From assembly GCA_030549775.1 (NCBI GenBank), contig CM060177.1, forward strand, positions 53,570,638 through 53,634,637: a DNA stretch of 64,000 nucleotides, read 5' to 3'. The stretch comes from Tamarix chinensis. Taxonomy: Eukaryota > Streptophyta > Magnoliopsida > Caryophyllales > Tamaricaceae. The notes below the pieces were generated by a model. It did no database searches. It had not been told where the DNA came from and saw only the letters and a list, made by a program, of their open reading frames with translations. How positions within the stretch are numbered: position 1 is the stretch's first letter; every line of letters begins with the position of its first letter. Below are positions 23,411 through 36,331 of the stretch, piece by piece. The translations under genes and the position numbers were made by a program.

Positions 23411-23581
23411 TGTTTCTCACTTAAAGAAAACTTTCTTTTCCAACACCTTTAATACTTTGCCACTAGCATGCCCTAATTTGTAATGCTAAAGCACCACCTT
23501 AATAATTTGAGAATTTTCACCCACATTAGCCTATTTTGACATTTTTTTATTAAAGGGTATACAACCTATTCACAAATATTT
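23411..23581 (-). pseudogene. Copia pre-integrase domain relic, 3' side of the insert
   Basis: On the minus strand one frame reads a HYKLGHASGKVLKVLEKK block. It matches the WHxRLGHxSxxxLxxL motif of the GAG-pre-integrase domain. It continues the protein text interrupted at 35134. Confidence 0.7.
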
Positions 23582-23879
23582 TGTAATATCCCATTTTTTT
23601 TTATAAAAAACCTTAATTATAAATCAATAATTATATGTAATTAGTTATAATAATTATTATCGAGTGATTTGTAGTAGACGTGTTATTAATATGTGTATTA
23701 TTATGATCTATTAGATATAAATTTAATTAGGTTAAAATTTGACTAATATTAGGTTATTAAAATTTGTCCTAGTTTAGACCCCAAGTAACCCTAATTTTGA
23801 TAACTAGATATTTTCCTAAATCACTACCCTAACCTTTAAGTATTTTTCTCATACCCTATTTTTCTACATGGCTTAATAT

Positions 23880-24480
23880 CCTCCAGCTACCTCACCCCTT
23901 GTAATTCTCTCTCTCCTACATGTTTCTGTCCCCATATTTTACTCGACTCCACCCTTCATGCTACCATCCATTTAAGTCGTCCTCCTCACCATTTTTTGTG
24001 ATATGTTTTACCCCTCAAACAAAGCTTGAAATTCTTCACCTTCCTCTCAAGATCCCTCAAGAATGTAAAACCTCATCATTCTCCATCATTACTATTTTTG
24101 TATGCTGCATCTTCACCATTTTTCTCCTATTAATGCATGCCACCACCAGTTCCCTTCCCCTTGCAACATCCACTTCCACCAAACACCCTCCCCTAGTTCT
24201 ATCAAAAACCTTAATTTTACCCCTTTGTATTTGGCCATCCCTACCGAATCAACCCCCCTAATTGTACACAAAGCCATCAAAGCCACCACCTCATCTTTAG
24301 CCAAAAGCATCGTCACCCTTTCCCTTATCTTTAGCCATTTATCCCAATCCACTCCATCTTGCAACGCTCTTCTCCACCATAGCCTCCCCCTTGAAATCAT
24401 GCTCTTTACTAGTCATAGCCCCTAGTAATGGCCAAAGCTGCCATTGCTCACCCTTTTTCTTCGATACCTTATTGTTGCCT
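23880..24480. repeat. Pyrimidine-rich block of copy A1 (purine-rich on LTR strand)
   Basis: The plus strand is strongly C/T-rich with few G. The same block, purine-rich in LTR sense, occurs at the same relative place in the other copies (40000-40440, 50850-51420 reversed, 55920-57065, 61000-61430). Open frames here on both strands are a by-product of the skew. Confidence 0.75.
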
Positions 24481-24719
24481 CCTCCTTAGTTTTGTGATTT
24501 CTTGTTGTTACTTGTTTTTCCAATTAATTACTAAAAAAATTTCCTAGTGGATTTTGATTAATATTTAATTTATTTTTGTGTTATTTTACATGCTAATATA
24601 TGTCTTGTTAGTTTGCTTAAGTAATCCTTGAGGCATCTTGGTGGAGAATATTTTTGTCCTTTTGTGTAAGCTTATGTTAAGGTACTTGGTATTTTTCTTC
24701 AAGTATTATGACATTTATG

Positions 24720-25080
24720 TAGAGGTGGAAAACGGGTCATTTGAGTCAAGTTAAGGTTGAGTTGATAGGGGTCGGGTCAACTTTGGGTTACTATATAATT
24801 GAGTCAGGTTTGGATTTGATTCATTTAAGGTGTGTCTCGGGTTATGTTGCTTTGGGTAGGGTTCGGGTTTGATTCGGGTTAATTGATGGGTCGGGTCGAT
24901 ATTGAGTTTGTTAGGTTTATTTTATGTTTTATATTGAATTTAGGTTAGGTTTGGGTCACTATATGGGTCAGGTGTGAATCAGATCAAGTTAGTGTTAGAT
25001 CTATCGGATTTTTTGAATTTGGGTCTATTTCGGGTCTATAGATTTTGGGTAAAATCAAATGACCACAACTTGGGTATTAT
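24720..25080 (+). repeat. Left subterminal GGGTC-rich region of the hAT element
   Basis: Dense GGGTC, GGGTT and TTCGGGTT words, the usual binding-site-like region of this hAT type. A matching G/T-rich region lies at 32900-33216. Both are G-rich on the same strand rather than inverted. Confidence 0.75.
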
Positions 25081-25699
25081 TTATAATAGTATGATCGATA
25101 ATGAGTTAGAACTTGCATAAAATTAAATTAGATCAAATTATATTTAATTTTTACTAAATTAACTTTAAGCATTTTCAGAATACTAATAAATTTTTGAACA
25201 CATCACCATCACATATTAGAATAAGATGGTTTTTTTCTAGCCATAATAGTACGACCTTATCTTATTACTATTAGTTTAGTTTCAGCTTCTTTTACTACGG
25301 TTTGTGAATTTCTTAGTGTCATATGTGAAAAATGAAATACCAAAGTTGTTATATGATTACAAACCCTACACCATTTACAATGAGCTTGTCTCAATGCCTA
25401 ACTTAGTAGAATAATACTCCGTCATAGCACACTAAATTATATATTGCATGTCTAATGTCTTATGACAATTATCTATATTATAGATATTTTGCTATATATT
25501 TATGATGGTCACAACATAGCTAATAAGATAATTATCTAATTTTCATGATTTCCTACAATGCTTTCCCTACATCGTTCATGTTCAATTTGCATCAACATGC
25601 GCATATCATCCATTTTATTCATTCATATAGTTTCTTACATAGTGGACCATGGATTCCTTTGTTAATTATTTCATTTCTTGATATTATGGCATAACATTC
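25081..25699. other. hAT interior, no feature recognised
   Basis: AT-rich DNA. On the minus strand it may carry the 3' tail of the LINE fragment at 25700-26130, but I see no motif. Confidence 0.4.
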
Positions 25700-26130
25700 T
25701 AGTAGCAAGTTCATGGTATCCTCAATAGTATTCTTTAGTCACTGAATTAGTGCAAAGTCCTTTTATCTCCTCCTATTTCAATTCATCCAAAGAACCCATA
25801 TTAGTGTGCATGCCATTTCTAACGTTTCATCATCTAAGTGTTAGATTATAAAATAGACCCAATCAAATTGATTGCATTTTCATAATATACAACTTCACTA
25901 TTGATATTATCATCATCCAAATAAAACACTTGGGTAATTGGGCAATCATTAGTCTTATGCACCAAAGTCTAAGTCTCTTGTTCACACACTTCACACATTG
26001 GTCTATTCGTACCTTTCTCAACCAACAAATTTTTAGTTAATAGCTACTCCTTACAAACCTTTTGTTATTTGAAGTGTTAATCTTAATATGATATTCTTAG
26101 TGAGGATTGTGAGGTGCTAGATTTTTTATC
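25700..26130 (-). pseudogene. LINE (non-LTR) pol fragment: zf-RVT region
   Basis: On the minus strand, frames around 26000-26120 read LLTKNLLVEKGTNRPMCEVC and then EQE, with DCPITQVFYL further on. This matches the zinc-binding segment after plant LINE reverse transcriptase, of the form LPTxxNLxxRxxxxxPxCxxCxxxxEtxxHxxxxCxxxxxxW. Toward 25760-25820 a LIWVLWMN segment fits the following ALxxWxIWxxRN block. The RT core upstream could not be read. It is a short dead piece, either inserted in the hAT element or carried by it. Confidence 0.6.
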
Positions 26131-29100
26131 ATTGCAAATTTGATGATAATGACTCATCCTTGGCTCCCTTTAGATATTTTAGCTCAATGCCATGCCTAAC
26201 TAATTGTCGGTTCTAAAATCAATGAAGCTTTAAAATATCCAATAGTTTTATAGGTTATAAATAGGTCATAATAAATTTGTATTCTATTGCTATCCATGAT
26301 CTAGCAATTTCATAATACATCTCACATGTTTTGCATTTCAATAATTATGAACTCATTTTCTAATCCAAACTATTTGGATGAAGTCAAAAATACCTTCTAT
26401 TATGGCTTACTCATGCATCCTCTCATACCCATAGACCTAACTCATCTCCAACTCGCCACACACAATCTTCTTCCGATAAATGTTTCCTCAAATATATTAT
26501 TTATCCTTGATTTGTTATGAGAGAGGATTTGAATTGATTAAGGCCTAAAAACCCCATATATTCTTTATCTTTTCAATTTTTACTTATATTAACCATAGTT
26601 GTTAATATTTAATGCGAGTTCTATATATTTTTAAAGCCATTTATTCCTTGTTAAATTATAACTAAATTTATCAAATTGGATCAATTAGTTTAGAACCGTA
26701 GATGGATTTGGTATTCATATTTATAAGGTTGGCAATTGAGATGTTTGATGTGGTGTTATATGGAATGGATTAGAATTTCCAGTAAAGTGTTGTTATAGAT
26801 TCTATGATACGCTAAGATACTATTATATTAGGAAAATTCAATATACAACATAAAAATATTAAATATTCATATATAAAATAAATCAACATAAAAATAAATA
26901 CTAAAAATATAATATATTTAATGAGATTGACTCAATTTTAGTTGGATGCAATTATTATAAATATTTCACTTATCATTAATTTAATTACAAAACAAAACTT
27001 ACAGTCGAAGATGCATATTTTTAAGTAAACATATAAAATTATAACTTAATTACCTTTCATATTAGTAATTAACTTATTATACGATAATTCCATAAACAAA
27101 TTGATAGATTATCTTTCAAATTTAAATCAATCTTGATTTTTAAGCTCCATCATCATTTATCATCCAATCAAAAAAAGTTAAGAGCACACATGTAGAAGAT
27201 AAGGTGAACATCCAATGAATTATTTTTAATGATCTACCAATTTTATAAAGAAACAAGTTTTAGCAAAAATAATATATTAAATTAATTAAGTACAAAATAA
27301 TGAGTTCAATATTTATGAATTAAAATTTCACTAAAATGAGAGTAGTTATTTAAAAAAAATGAATAAATATTGGTTAAGTTAAAATAAATTAAAATTGATA
27401 TAATTTACATATGAGATGGACTACTAGTCTAGTGATACTATGAATTAAGGAGTAAAAAAAGTATATTACAAATGCTAAAGCCTTAATTAATATAAAATTT
27501 TAAAATGAGTACAAATATATATACTATCACAAAATATTACTAATATACCAACTAAAAAATATTGTCAAAGGGAATTAATATTAAAGATATAAATATTAAA
27601 CATGTTGGGAATAAATTATATATATAATTTAGCCTCAAACTTTAATTAGGGTTAGAAATACAAATAACTTGTATCTTTAACTTAAATGATAATTGTAATT
27701 AATAATAAAATTTTATATATTACATATAAATTTATATATCATGAGTAATTAAAATCAAAATTTTACAATGATTAAATTTTGTTTAAAAGCCTAATTTATG
27801 ACTCATTTTTTTTACATTAAATACTAAATATTCTTTAAAAAAAATATGTAACTTCGTAAATATTTTACTTAGTTCTTATCTTTCTATGAAACTTGAATTT
27901 TATATATATTATAATGAGTTATTAGTTAAAATATTTCTAATTTTCTGGTAACTTTCTTTTTTTCCCTAATAATTCACCTAAATATTATTTTCCCTTCAAT
28001 ATCTATATCTTATTTCTCCTCCAAATATCAGAGTGATATACATCTCATTATTTTCTCATCAACAAAGGTACCGCTATTGCACTACTAGCACATGGTACTG
28101 TAATAATAGTCGGTACTACTACTACTGCTACTATTTACTACTATACTAGTTTACTACTAGTCTACTTATTAGTAGTATAGTCAGTAGACTCACTATAGTA
28201 GTTAGACAGTAGTGCCCCATTTGGTTTTGGTGTGATTCAAACCAAACGGATAAGGACAACAAGTTTCTACTTTCTAGTGTCTCACCACTAGTCACTCCTT
28301 TGCTCCCTCGACTCACTCATTTCTCTCTTTCCAACTCTTAGCTCCTCCTATCTTTTGACTCTTTCCTTGACTCACAGTCAAAGTTACTCCAGATTTTACC
28401 TCTACTTCTCCATCTTGTCTCATCTCTACAAACACCCAACACCTGAAGCTTGCTATGTTTGACGACCTTATGCCCCATCATCGAGGTTGATCCCTACAAT
28501 TATGATTAGATCTATTTTGATCTGATTTCCATTTATTTCCATTCCATCTCCTCCTCTCCTTTATTTCATTTTCAATCACTATTAACCTTCTCATTACAAC
28601 CCTTGCCACCGATTTCCTTTTCCTCTAATCTGGTTGGTTAGAGTTTGTTGGCCAGCAAAGTGAATTGTGGCCTTTGATATGATTTCCACTTAGAAAATAT
28701 TTTGCAACCACTTGATGGCCTCCAATGTGTTCGTTATTCCATGACTGCAATGGTTTAGAGGTGAGGTGAGTCTTACTTTTATTTTTATTTTGTTAAAAAT
28801 TTCTTTTATTGACGGCCTTTGATTATGGTAGTCTGATTGGAGCACACTTGACTCTACAATTTGTTTTTTTGTATAGCCTATATTATGGTAATTTGTTTGT
28901 TTCTGGTCGAAGATGATGGTCAATTCAAAATAATATATTTATTTAGCATACAAATAGTGTAGTGCGTATAGATATGTTTATTGTTGATGTCGATTCTATT
29001 TCTATTAAATATGATGATGCACCTACAATCTTGCTACTCCTACACATATAGTTTTAAGTTTTAACATAATTTGTCATGTGTGTGTAGACTACATGTTAGG

Positions 29101-29250
29101 TAGCTTATTAAATGGGAATAATTTTTCTGCTTAGCACTCATATACCACCTTTTATAATATTTCCAAGATTTACCTTACTCTCTATTTCAAGTCATTGATG
29201 TTTTAATTATTGTGTATGGTTATATTTATTTGTTTTAATTTATTGTATTT
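26131..29250. other. hAT interior upstream of the transposase
   Basis: Mostly very AT-rich (26560-28020) with no coding signal. From 28020 to 28640 it is more complex and C/T-rich, with a TAC-rich patch and a hairpin-like TTTGGTTTTGG...CAAACCAAACGG at about 28220. This could be the promoter and leader side of the transposase gene, or separate small insertions. Confidence 0.4.
28104..28215. repeat. Imperfect TAC/TAG-rich repeat
   Basis: Runs of TACTACTACTACTGCTACTA followed by ACTACTATACTAG-type and TAGTAGTATAG-type words, which can fold back on themselves. Confidence 0.7.
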
Positions 29251-30905
29251 ATGGAAGCTAGAAATTATGATGCTCATAATCTTCCAAATCTCGAATTGTA
29301 AAAAGTAGATAAGAAAAGGATCTTAGTTTAGAAAAAAATTATGAGCCTTAAAGGAACTGAGATAAAGGATGGAAAAGATATATCACTTTACATCCATTAT
29401 AAGGTGGCTTTCTAGTTCACATTGTGGAACAACAAATCTAAAAAGGCATCTTAATAAATTCCCATTATATCAACAAACTATGATAGTAGAATCTAATGTT
29501 TATGACTAAATGAGCTATAGAGATTTATAAGGAAGTGCTATCATCAAACATGGGTATGCATTCTCTCAGGTTGAACACAAAGGCAGTAGAGAAATTTATG
29601 CATACTTGAGTAATCAAGTTAGAACCATTTTTTGAAATACTGCAAAATCAGACGTATTGAAATGACATTCAAACTTGATAATTAATCTAAGGACCTATCT
29701 TTGTAGCATTTCTAGTCATATTTTTCAGACTTCTAATATGTATACTTCTTGTCAAACTAAGGGGTATCCGTGTTTGACTGCTCATTTTGTGGATGCTAAT
29801 TGGAAGTTGAATGGTAAAGTACTAAATTTTTATCATACAGAAACACCACATATGGGATAAATCTTATATAATTCAGCATTAAGTTTGCATTAAGATTGGC
29901 ATATTGAGGATAAAATTTTCTCTATCATATTGGATAATGCTTCTAGCAATGATAGAATGCAAGATCATTTGAGAAATACATTAAATGATGAAATTTTTTT
30001 GTTACATGATGGCATATACTTAAATGTTCGATGTGGTACTCATGTTTTGAATCTCATTGTTAAGGATGGGATTAAGGTGATAGAGGATATTTTTGTTAAG
30101 ATTAGATATTGTATAAAATACATCAAGTGGTCAAAATCAAGGAAGAATATATTTCAAAATTGTGTGAAACTATCTTGGATACCAAAGCATTATAGCTTGA
30201 TGTTTCCACAAGATGAAACTCAAATTATTTGATAATTGATAGAGCTATTATTTTTGTAATGGATTTAAGGAGATGGTGGTTGTTGACCCCTTGTGTAAGC
30301 ATTTCCCATGACTTCAAGAGTGGGACATGCTTGAAAAAATGTGATGTATTCAAACTACTTTATGATATTAGAGAGTTATTTTATATTAGTCAGTATCACA
30401 TAAAAATTTATATTTTGAGAATTTATAGAACATCTAAATGCTTTAAAATGAGTTGGTAAAGGGTGACGATGAAGTGTTAAAGAAAATGGCCATAGAAATG
30501 AAGATTAAATTTGATAAGTATTATGCTAACTTATATGGGAATGAATATGGTACATTTTTTTCTTTTGCTGTGATTGTTGATCCTCATTGTAAGTTAGATT
30601 TTCTAAAGTAATGCTATAAAAAATTATTTGAGGATGGAGGAAGGGCTTCTTTAAACGTTAGTGTGTGTAGTTTAAGTTAGGGATGATCCTAGTGGAGTAT
30701 CCTTTAGTCAATGACAGAGGAGATACTTGCAATAACTTTCACATAACATCATCAACATCAAATATTAACATCATTGGTTCTACTTGCAAGCACAAATTTT
30801 TTTCTTTGCTATAAGTTTACATTTCTCATCTTCCCTTAACCTTTTATGCCTTTCCTTTGATATTGATTTATTATATTTATCTTCAATTGACTATTATATA
30901 TATCA

Positions 30906-30960
<55 letters not shown>

Positions 30961-31300
30961 CCATTTGTTTTTTTGTAATTTTTATGGTTTTGATGAAAAT
31001 GAGGCTGCATACGTTTTTAATGAAAAGAAAAAGTTGGATAAGTATCTAGATGATACTAGAATGGACAGCAAAATGAACCTGAACATTCTTAACATTGAAG
31101 AGAGAATGAGTCTTAATATGGAAACCTTTCACATCTAGCTAGGGATATATTAAGTATTCCCCTCACAACTATTACATCATAATCAACTTTTAGCATTGGA
31201 TGTAGGGTCTTAAATAAGTGGAGAAGCTCCTACTTACCTAAAAAATATTGAAGTATTGATAAATACTCATAGTTGTTTAAATGGTTTTGAAGGTAGTGTT
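29251..31300 (+). pseudogene. hAT transposase relic
   Basis: The enzyme moved the element. From ATG 29251 a BED-type zinc finger can be seen as GTTNLKRHLNKFP at about 29430. Next come MYTSCQTKGYPCLTAHFVD (29740), WKLNGKVLNFYHTETPHMG (29802) and SIILDNASSNDRMQDHL (about 29920), whose LDNASSND carries a core acidic residue. RCGTHVLNLIVKDGIKVI follows at 30030. The EMKIKFDKYYANLYG and FAVIVDPHCKLDFLK blocks (30495-30610) match the later RNase-H-like part. The C-terminal dimerisation region is at 31010-31290, ending with LKNIEVLINTHSCLNGFEG. Stops and frame changes occur throughout and the acidic/His residues are partly lost. Confidence 0.92.
30908..30957. repeat. (TTA)n then (TA)n microsatellite
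   Basis: About 14 TTA units followed by ATATATA, inside the transposase region. The Ile- or Leu-rich ORFs across it are artefacts. Confidence 0.97.
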
Positions 31301-32899
31301 TTTAAGGCTTTATTAACTTCTTTGTTTTTACATTATAGTAAATTTCTAATGTGTTATTGTGTCTTTAGCAACTGAGGAAGCTAAATTTGTTGGTTGTAAT
31401 GTAGGGTGGGAGTGAGCTAACCCCCTACTAGACGCCCTTAATAACATCCATGGGCAATATTTTACTTCTTTATATAATTGATAGTTAAGCATGTAGCTTT
31501 TATCCAAATGGAGTGTATATAACTACATGCTATTTCACTATAGGGGAGGACTCCACTGATATTTTTAAAGAGGTTGCAGGAGTTTTTTATGTTGTAAGTT
31601 TCACAGGTTGCTTTTAATATTGATATTAACTTTAATAGGTGAAAATTTACTTCTTTATATGTTGTTGTCAGAAGGTTTTTAGTGTTGTAGGTTTTATAAA
31701 AATAAGTCTTTAAATTAATGATGTGGCTTCTTTGATCTTATACAGGTTATATTGTTAAATGTTGTCTTGTTATTATCACAACTAGATCATCGCTTAACAA
31801 ATAAATGGGTTCAAGTTTAATTTAGAGTTAATAATGGTGTGATATTATCTTTTTTTTATTCTGCTGGTTATATAAACTTCAAATTAAGGTGTGTGACTTG
31901 TTGCTTTAATGGTTGTGTAACAACATATATGGTGATGGTTAGAACGTGTCTTTCACTTGATATTATAACTATCTTATAGGATATCTTTTGCCTTTTAGAT
32001 TGTAACTTTCTTTCTTTCTAGTTAGTGTTTTTTGGTTACTTACCTCAAGGCTAGGGCTTCAATCAAAGAGAGGTATTCACCTTCATCCATTGAAGAGAGG
32101 ATCAAGTATTCATTGTAGGCATGTTATTAGTGCTCTAGTTTTGTTATTTACACTTGTTTGGACTACTTATGTATTTATATATTAGTAATTGTTAGCATAT
32201 TTGATATTATTGTGTATTTTGTATCATGTAATGAGCGTATGATGAAATGCTAAATTTGATTGTCGGATAATCATGAATCATTAATATAATGCCATGTCGC
32301 TCTTCTTCTTCTTCTTCTTCTTAGGAATATGAGTTGGTACATAACCTCACATGACATAATCTCATAAGCTATTCCATCATGTTTGAAGTATTCTATCAGT
32401 TCAAGCATTCAAAACCATTTAAGATTGATCCTTTGTGGTCTTTTACTTGTATGGTTGTTACTATAATGTATTTTGTGCTAATTTTGTTCTGAGGAACAAT
32501 AATTGAATGTTATTGATGTATGAAGGTAATCTATAGATTATGAAGGTTACATTCTAGTATCTAGCCATTTTGTATCATGGATATTCATTACTTGGATTGT
32601 AAATCCCATCTAATTAGACTTTTTATGATGTAGATTATACATATATCACTATATAATTGTTCTAAAATTGAATTGAAAAGTTATGCTCATAAGTTCTAGA
32701 TTTTATAAGTTTATTGATCCGTTATTAACTTTTTATTATTATGGTTTAGAGTGTTGATTTGAAGTTGTAGGAAGTTATAAAAAAAAGTGAAGCAAAAATC
32801 TAAATTTATGCCTATAAATGTTTGCATTCATTAACATTGTTTCCAAGTTTGATGAGTATATGGAGTTAAATATATCATATATAAATAAGAATAACTAAT
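31301..32899. other. hAT interior downstream of the transposase
   Basis: T-rich on the plus strand, no coding motif. It includes a (TTC)7-like run at 32301-32322. Probably the 3' side of the old gene plus filler. Confidence 0.4.
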
Positions 32900-33216
32900 T
32901 ATTAGTTCGAGTATGGTTCGAGTCGGTTTGAGTTAGGGTTAGAGTTCGGGGTCTATTTGGGTTCGGGTTGGTTCAGGTTGAAGTTAGAGTTTAGGTTAGT
33001 TCGAGTTTGGGTTATTATTTATTTGGGTCACTTTGGTTTGGATCAATTTGGATTTGGATCATTATCAGGTTAGCAAATTCTTGTCAGGTCTGGATTGAAT
33101 TGGGTTGTTTTGGGCTTTTGGATTGTGAATTGGTTTTATTATTAGGGTCACTATCAGGTTTCAAGTTGGGTTCTTTGGTTTAGATTGGTTGAGTTGGGTC
33201 AACTTTGCCAGGTCGA
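32900..33216 (+). repeat. Right subterminal GGGTT-rich region of the hAT element
   Basis: GGTTCGAGT, TTCGGGTT, GGGTCACT and similar words up to the terminal TTGCCAGGTCGA. Confidence 0.75.
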
Positions 33217-35133
33217 CATGTATGATAAGATGATAACTATTAAATAAATGGTATCTATGATTGTTGTTATATTACGCTATATGCATGAGTAATATGTTAA
33301 TTGAATCATGTATTCATGTTTAGGGGTTTTGATAGGGTTTGTGACTTGATAACATTATGATTTAAATGCCATTATGAATATTCCATTATTATTATTAGAT
33401 GGAAGCTAGGGTTTTAATAAATAGCATAGAAAATTGCATATAGGATTAGGGTTAAAGATGTTTCCCTACATGCATCGTGATGTTAATTAGCCAACTGAAT
33501 GTTTTATCATACTATATGTATGCATGTGTTGCATGTAATATTTGACGTGATAGAAATACATGATTAGGGTTTATATGCGTATCTTACTAAATGTATGAAA
33601 AGTAAAAAATATAGTCAATTGCTGAATTGTAAAGATTACCTATGTGTTAAAATATTGTAAAATAGTGCCTTTTTAACTTTTCATGACATTTTGATCATAA
33701 TAATAACTTTTGGTACAAAGTTTGGATAATAATGATGAAATTAGGGTTTTGAGGGTATTTTGGTCATTTTCAACGAAATGCACACAATGTGAATAATTGG
33801 ACTTAGGATGGCCTTAGACTTTGATAATTTGACTATAGTTTTGACTTTAACATAGGCCATTAGCCTTAGGGGTTATCCTAATAATTGGAAATAGGGGGAA
33901 ATGGTTAGGTATGAAAATGAGAACTGTTGTGTAATGCGTGATCACCTTGTAAAATACTATTACTTAAAGTAGAAGACCTCGAGTTTGGAAATGGTTAGTC
34001 TTTGGGATTAGCTACCCTAGAGATGAGGTGTATCCCTCATTTTATTTGGTTCTCTAGTTTGTTTTCATGCCCTAGAAAGCCCTAGTCTACTTTATAAATG
34101 ACCTACGGATCCTATAAAGCATATTGATACTCAAGGATTAGGTAACTGAGGTTGGGGGATACTATGTTGCTTATGTGCTCTTGTATGACCGGGTATACTA
34201 TTGTGGCCCCAGGATCTATAGTAAAGGTATTGTATTTCCTTTGTGTAATAATATGACTAGTTGTACCTTAGTGTCCCTAGGTTGATTGTATCCTATTAGA
34301 ATAATTAAAAATTAAAGTTGTTATTGTGTAAGAATATAAAAAGGAATTAGATTTGTTGGTTCAATAGTTACCTCAGTGCTCTACCTCTGACTTTGGAATT
34401 AATTCAGATTATGGGTTTGGTAGTTGCCTTAGTGCCCTACCTTGACATTTAGGATTGATTTGATTAGTCAGATATGGCTAATGTGTACATTGAGATGACG
34501 AGATGTGAATTAGCATGATTAGCTACTGAGTATGAGACCTTGATGATGTATACATTATCCTATAATTATTATATTTTGTTATTTCATGTGCTTTGTTTCT
34601 TGTACATGTTTTTAGATTATTTTATGATTGAGAGCAATGTGGGCTATGTTTCCTCTTATGAGGTATTGTGATTTACTTAGTATTAGGAAGTCATACTGAT
34701 ATTACATTTTCTCATTACTATGCAAAGGGCATGGAGTGGTTTGATGCATATAATAGTGGCAAGAATAAGTGGAGCCCTTAAGAAAGAGGCTCTATTCTTA
34801 GAATGGGAATTTGGATTTAAGAATTAGGGAAAATAGGTGTCCTACCCTCGAGTACTAGTTTTGTTGTAATCAATTTCCTTTGGTCTTTTATGCCCCTTGT
34901 ATTTTTATTACTACTATTACATGGATAATATTTATTCATGTCTTTTATTTATGTATTGTCTCTTACTACCCATATTTTATTCTAGTTTTTATTTTTCTTA
35001 GCCTTATAACATAGTATAAAATAAGTGAGGGAACTTGAATTATACCAAGTCTGGTGGTAGCACCCATTATTATTTTTTAATTAACTCTTTCGCAAAATAA
35101 AATTTCTTAAGTAGTAAATTTGGGAGTTTTACA

Positions 35134-35560
35134 CATTTCTTTAAGCATAAACATTGAACCCTTAAAAAAATTGAAATTCCCTATTGTTCTTTCACTACAT
35201 ACCCTTCACTATCAAGATTCCGAAGTGAAATCATAATCCTTTTAAGATCTAAAACATGTGTAACACTATTTAAGTCAAATATAACACCATTACTACTTGT
35301 AACAGTATGTATAGTCCCAAATCTTGCTATTGAGCATGCTATGTTGTTACCCATTAATGCATGCCCACAACTTACCTTAACATAATCTAGGAACCTTGGC
35401 CTATTAGGTGCCATGTGAAATGTACAACCTGTGGCTAACATCCAATCTTGGTCATTCTTAGAAGTGGACACTATCAAAACTTCCACACTTTCATTGTCTT
35501 CTTGCACTATATCAACATCCTCTTGATCAAATAACTTTATATGGTATTTATTCCACACAT
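35134..35560 (-). pseudogene. Copia protease and pre-integrase relic, 5' side of the insert
   Basis: A 125-codon open stretch carries DQDWMLATGCTFHMAPN. This is the copia protease site, normally DSGCTxHM, with ATG in place of DSG, so the catalytic Asp is lost. MGNNIACSIARFGTI and VTHVLDLKRIMISLRNLDSE follow, the usual run into the pre-integrase domain. The frame breaks off at the solo-LTR insertion and resumes at 23581. Confidence 0.92.
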
Positions 35561-36315
35561 GTGATTTATTTCCTCTCTTATGGAACTATTTATTGATATG
35601 TCCCTTTTTGAGACAATAAAAAAATTTCTTGGAAGATTTATATTGAGACTGTGAGAGAGCATTACCTCTATTAGACTTCTTTTTTCTCTTATCTGATCAT
35701 CTTTTAGTGAAAATTCTCTCAACTCCAATTTCTTTCTTTTGAAATTGTTATCTCTTCAACTCTTTGGATGTCAGAGCAATCACAACATCCAACTGAGTCA
35801 AATCATCCTCATGGTCATATAATATAGTGTCAACAAAGTCATCATATCATGCCACTGATAGTGGATTTAACAAGATAATGACATAATCTTCTTACTCCAC
35901 CTTCACATCAATATTCTTAAGATCTAGGATGGTTTTATTGAATTCATCCAATTAATCTTCGATAGATTTCCCTGTCCACATCCTAAAAGAATAAAAGTGT
36001 TGATTTAATATTACCTTCTTAGTCAAGGATTTTATTATATAATAGCTATAACTATTTCCCACAAAAATCTAGCTAATTTCTCCTTTAATACTTTCCTTTT
36101 GACGTTATCACCCAAGCAGAGAATGATGGTACTATGTTCCTTTTCTAGTATTTCTATCTTCAATTTATCTTCCATTAAATTCAAGACCTTCTTTTAATCT
36201 ATTTGCACCAATTACAAACCTTTTTGAACTGGAAACGCCTTCATTTTAACTCTCCACATGCTAAAATCATTCTTCACAGTGAATCTCTTTATGTCCAAGT
36301 GTGTTGATCCCATGA
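35561..36315 (-). pseudogene. Copia gag relic
   Basis: The frame begins with ATG at about 36313, and MGSTHLDIKRFTVKNDFSMW then RVKMKAFPVQKGL match the N-terminal gag motif (FxGxNxxxWxxxMxxxL). Downstream many stops occur. Near 35580-35640 the minus strand reads FFYCLKKGHINK, a zinc knuckle (CxxC..GHxxxxC) that has lost a Cys and hits a stop. Confidence 0.88.
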
Positions 36316-36331
36316 TCTCCTTCGCAAACTT

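Larger units (their letters stand above)
24720..33216 (+). mobile_element. hAT DNA transposon, 8.5 kb, inactive
   Basis: The left end is TAGAGGTGGAAAACGGGTC and the inverted right end is TCGACCTGGCAAAGTTGACC. Both resemble the TAGGGGTGGCAAAACGGGTC type of plant hAT ends (9 of the first 13 positions agree with each other). The flanks CATTTATG (24712-24719) and CATGTATG (33217-33224) form an 8 bp target duplication with one change, the length typical of hAT. The transposase relic lies inside at 29251-31300. The element splits the solo LTR A1. Confidence 0.85.
23582..35133 (-). mobile_element. Solo LTR of large TGTAA-type family (copy A1), split by hAT
   Basis: On the minus strand the right edge begins TGTAAAACTCCC and the left edge ends GGGATATTACA. 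The flanks are TATTT (23577-23581) and CATTT (35134-35138), a 5 bp target duplication with one change. Without the hAT insert the LTR is about 3.05 kb. It aligns in reverse with the copy at 37711: for example TTTACTACTTAAGAAATTTT here and TTTACTACTTAAAAGTTTTA there, both followed by ATTTTGCG. No gag or pol is attached, so it is a solo LTR. Ty3/gypsy Tekay-like ancestry is inferred from the TGTAACACCCC-type ends. Confidence 0.82.

Noticed and set aside
24102..24425. Open frames of 95-113 codons on both strands
   Set aside because: Same cause: the C/T-rich block of a solo LTR. Both strands are open at once, a sign of base skew rather than coding.
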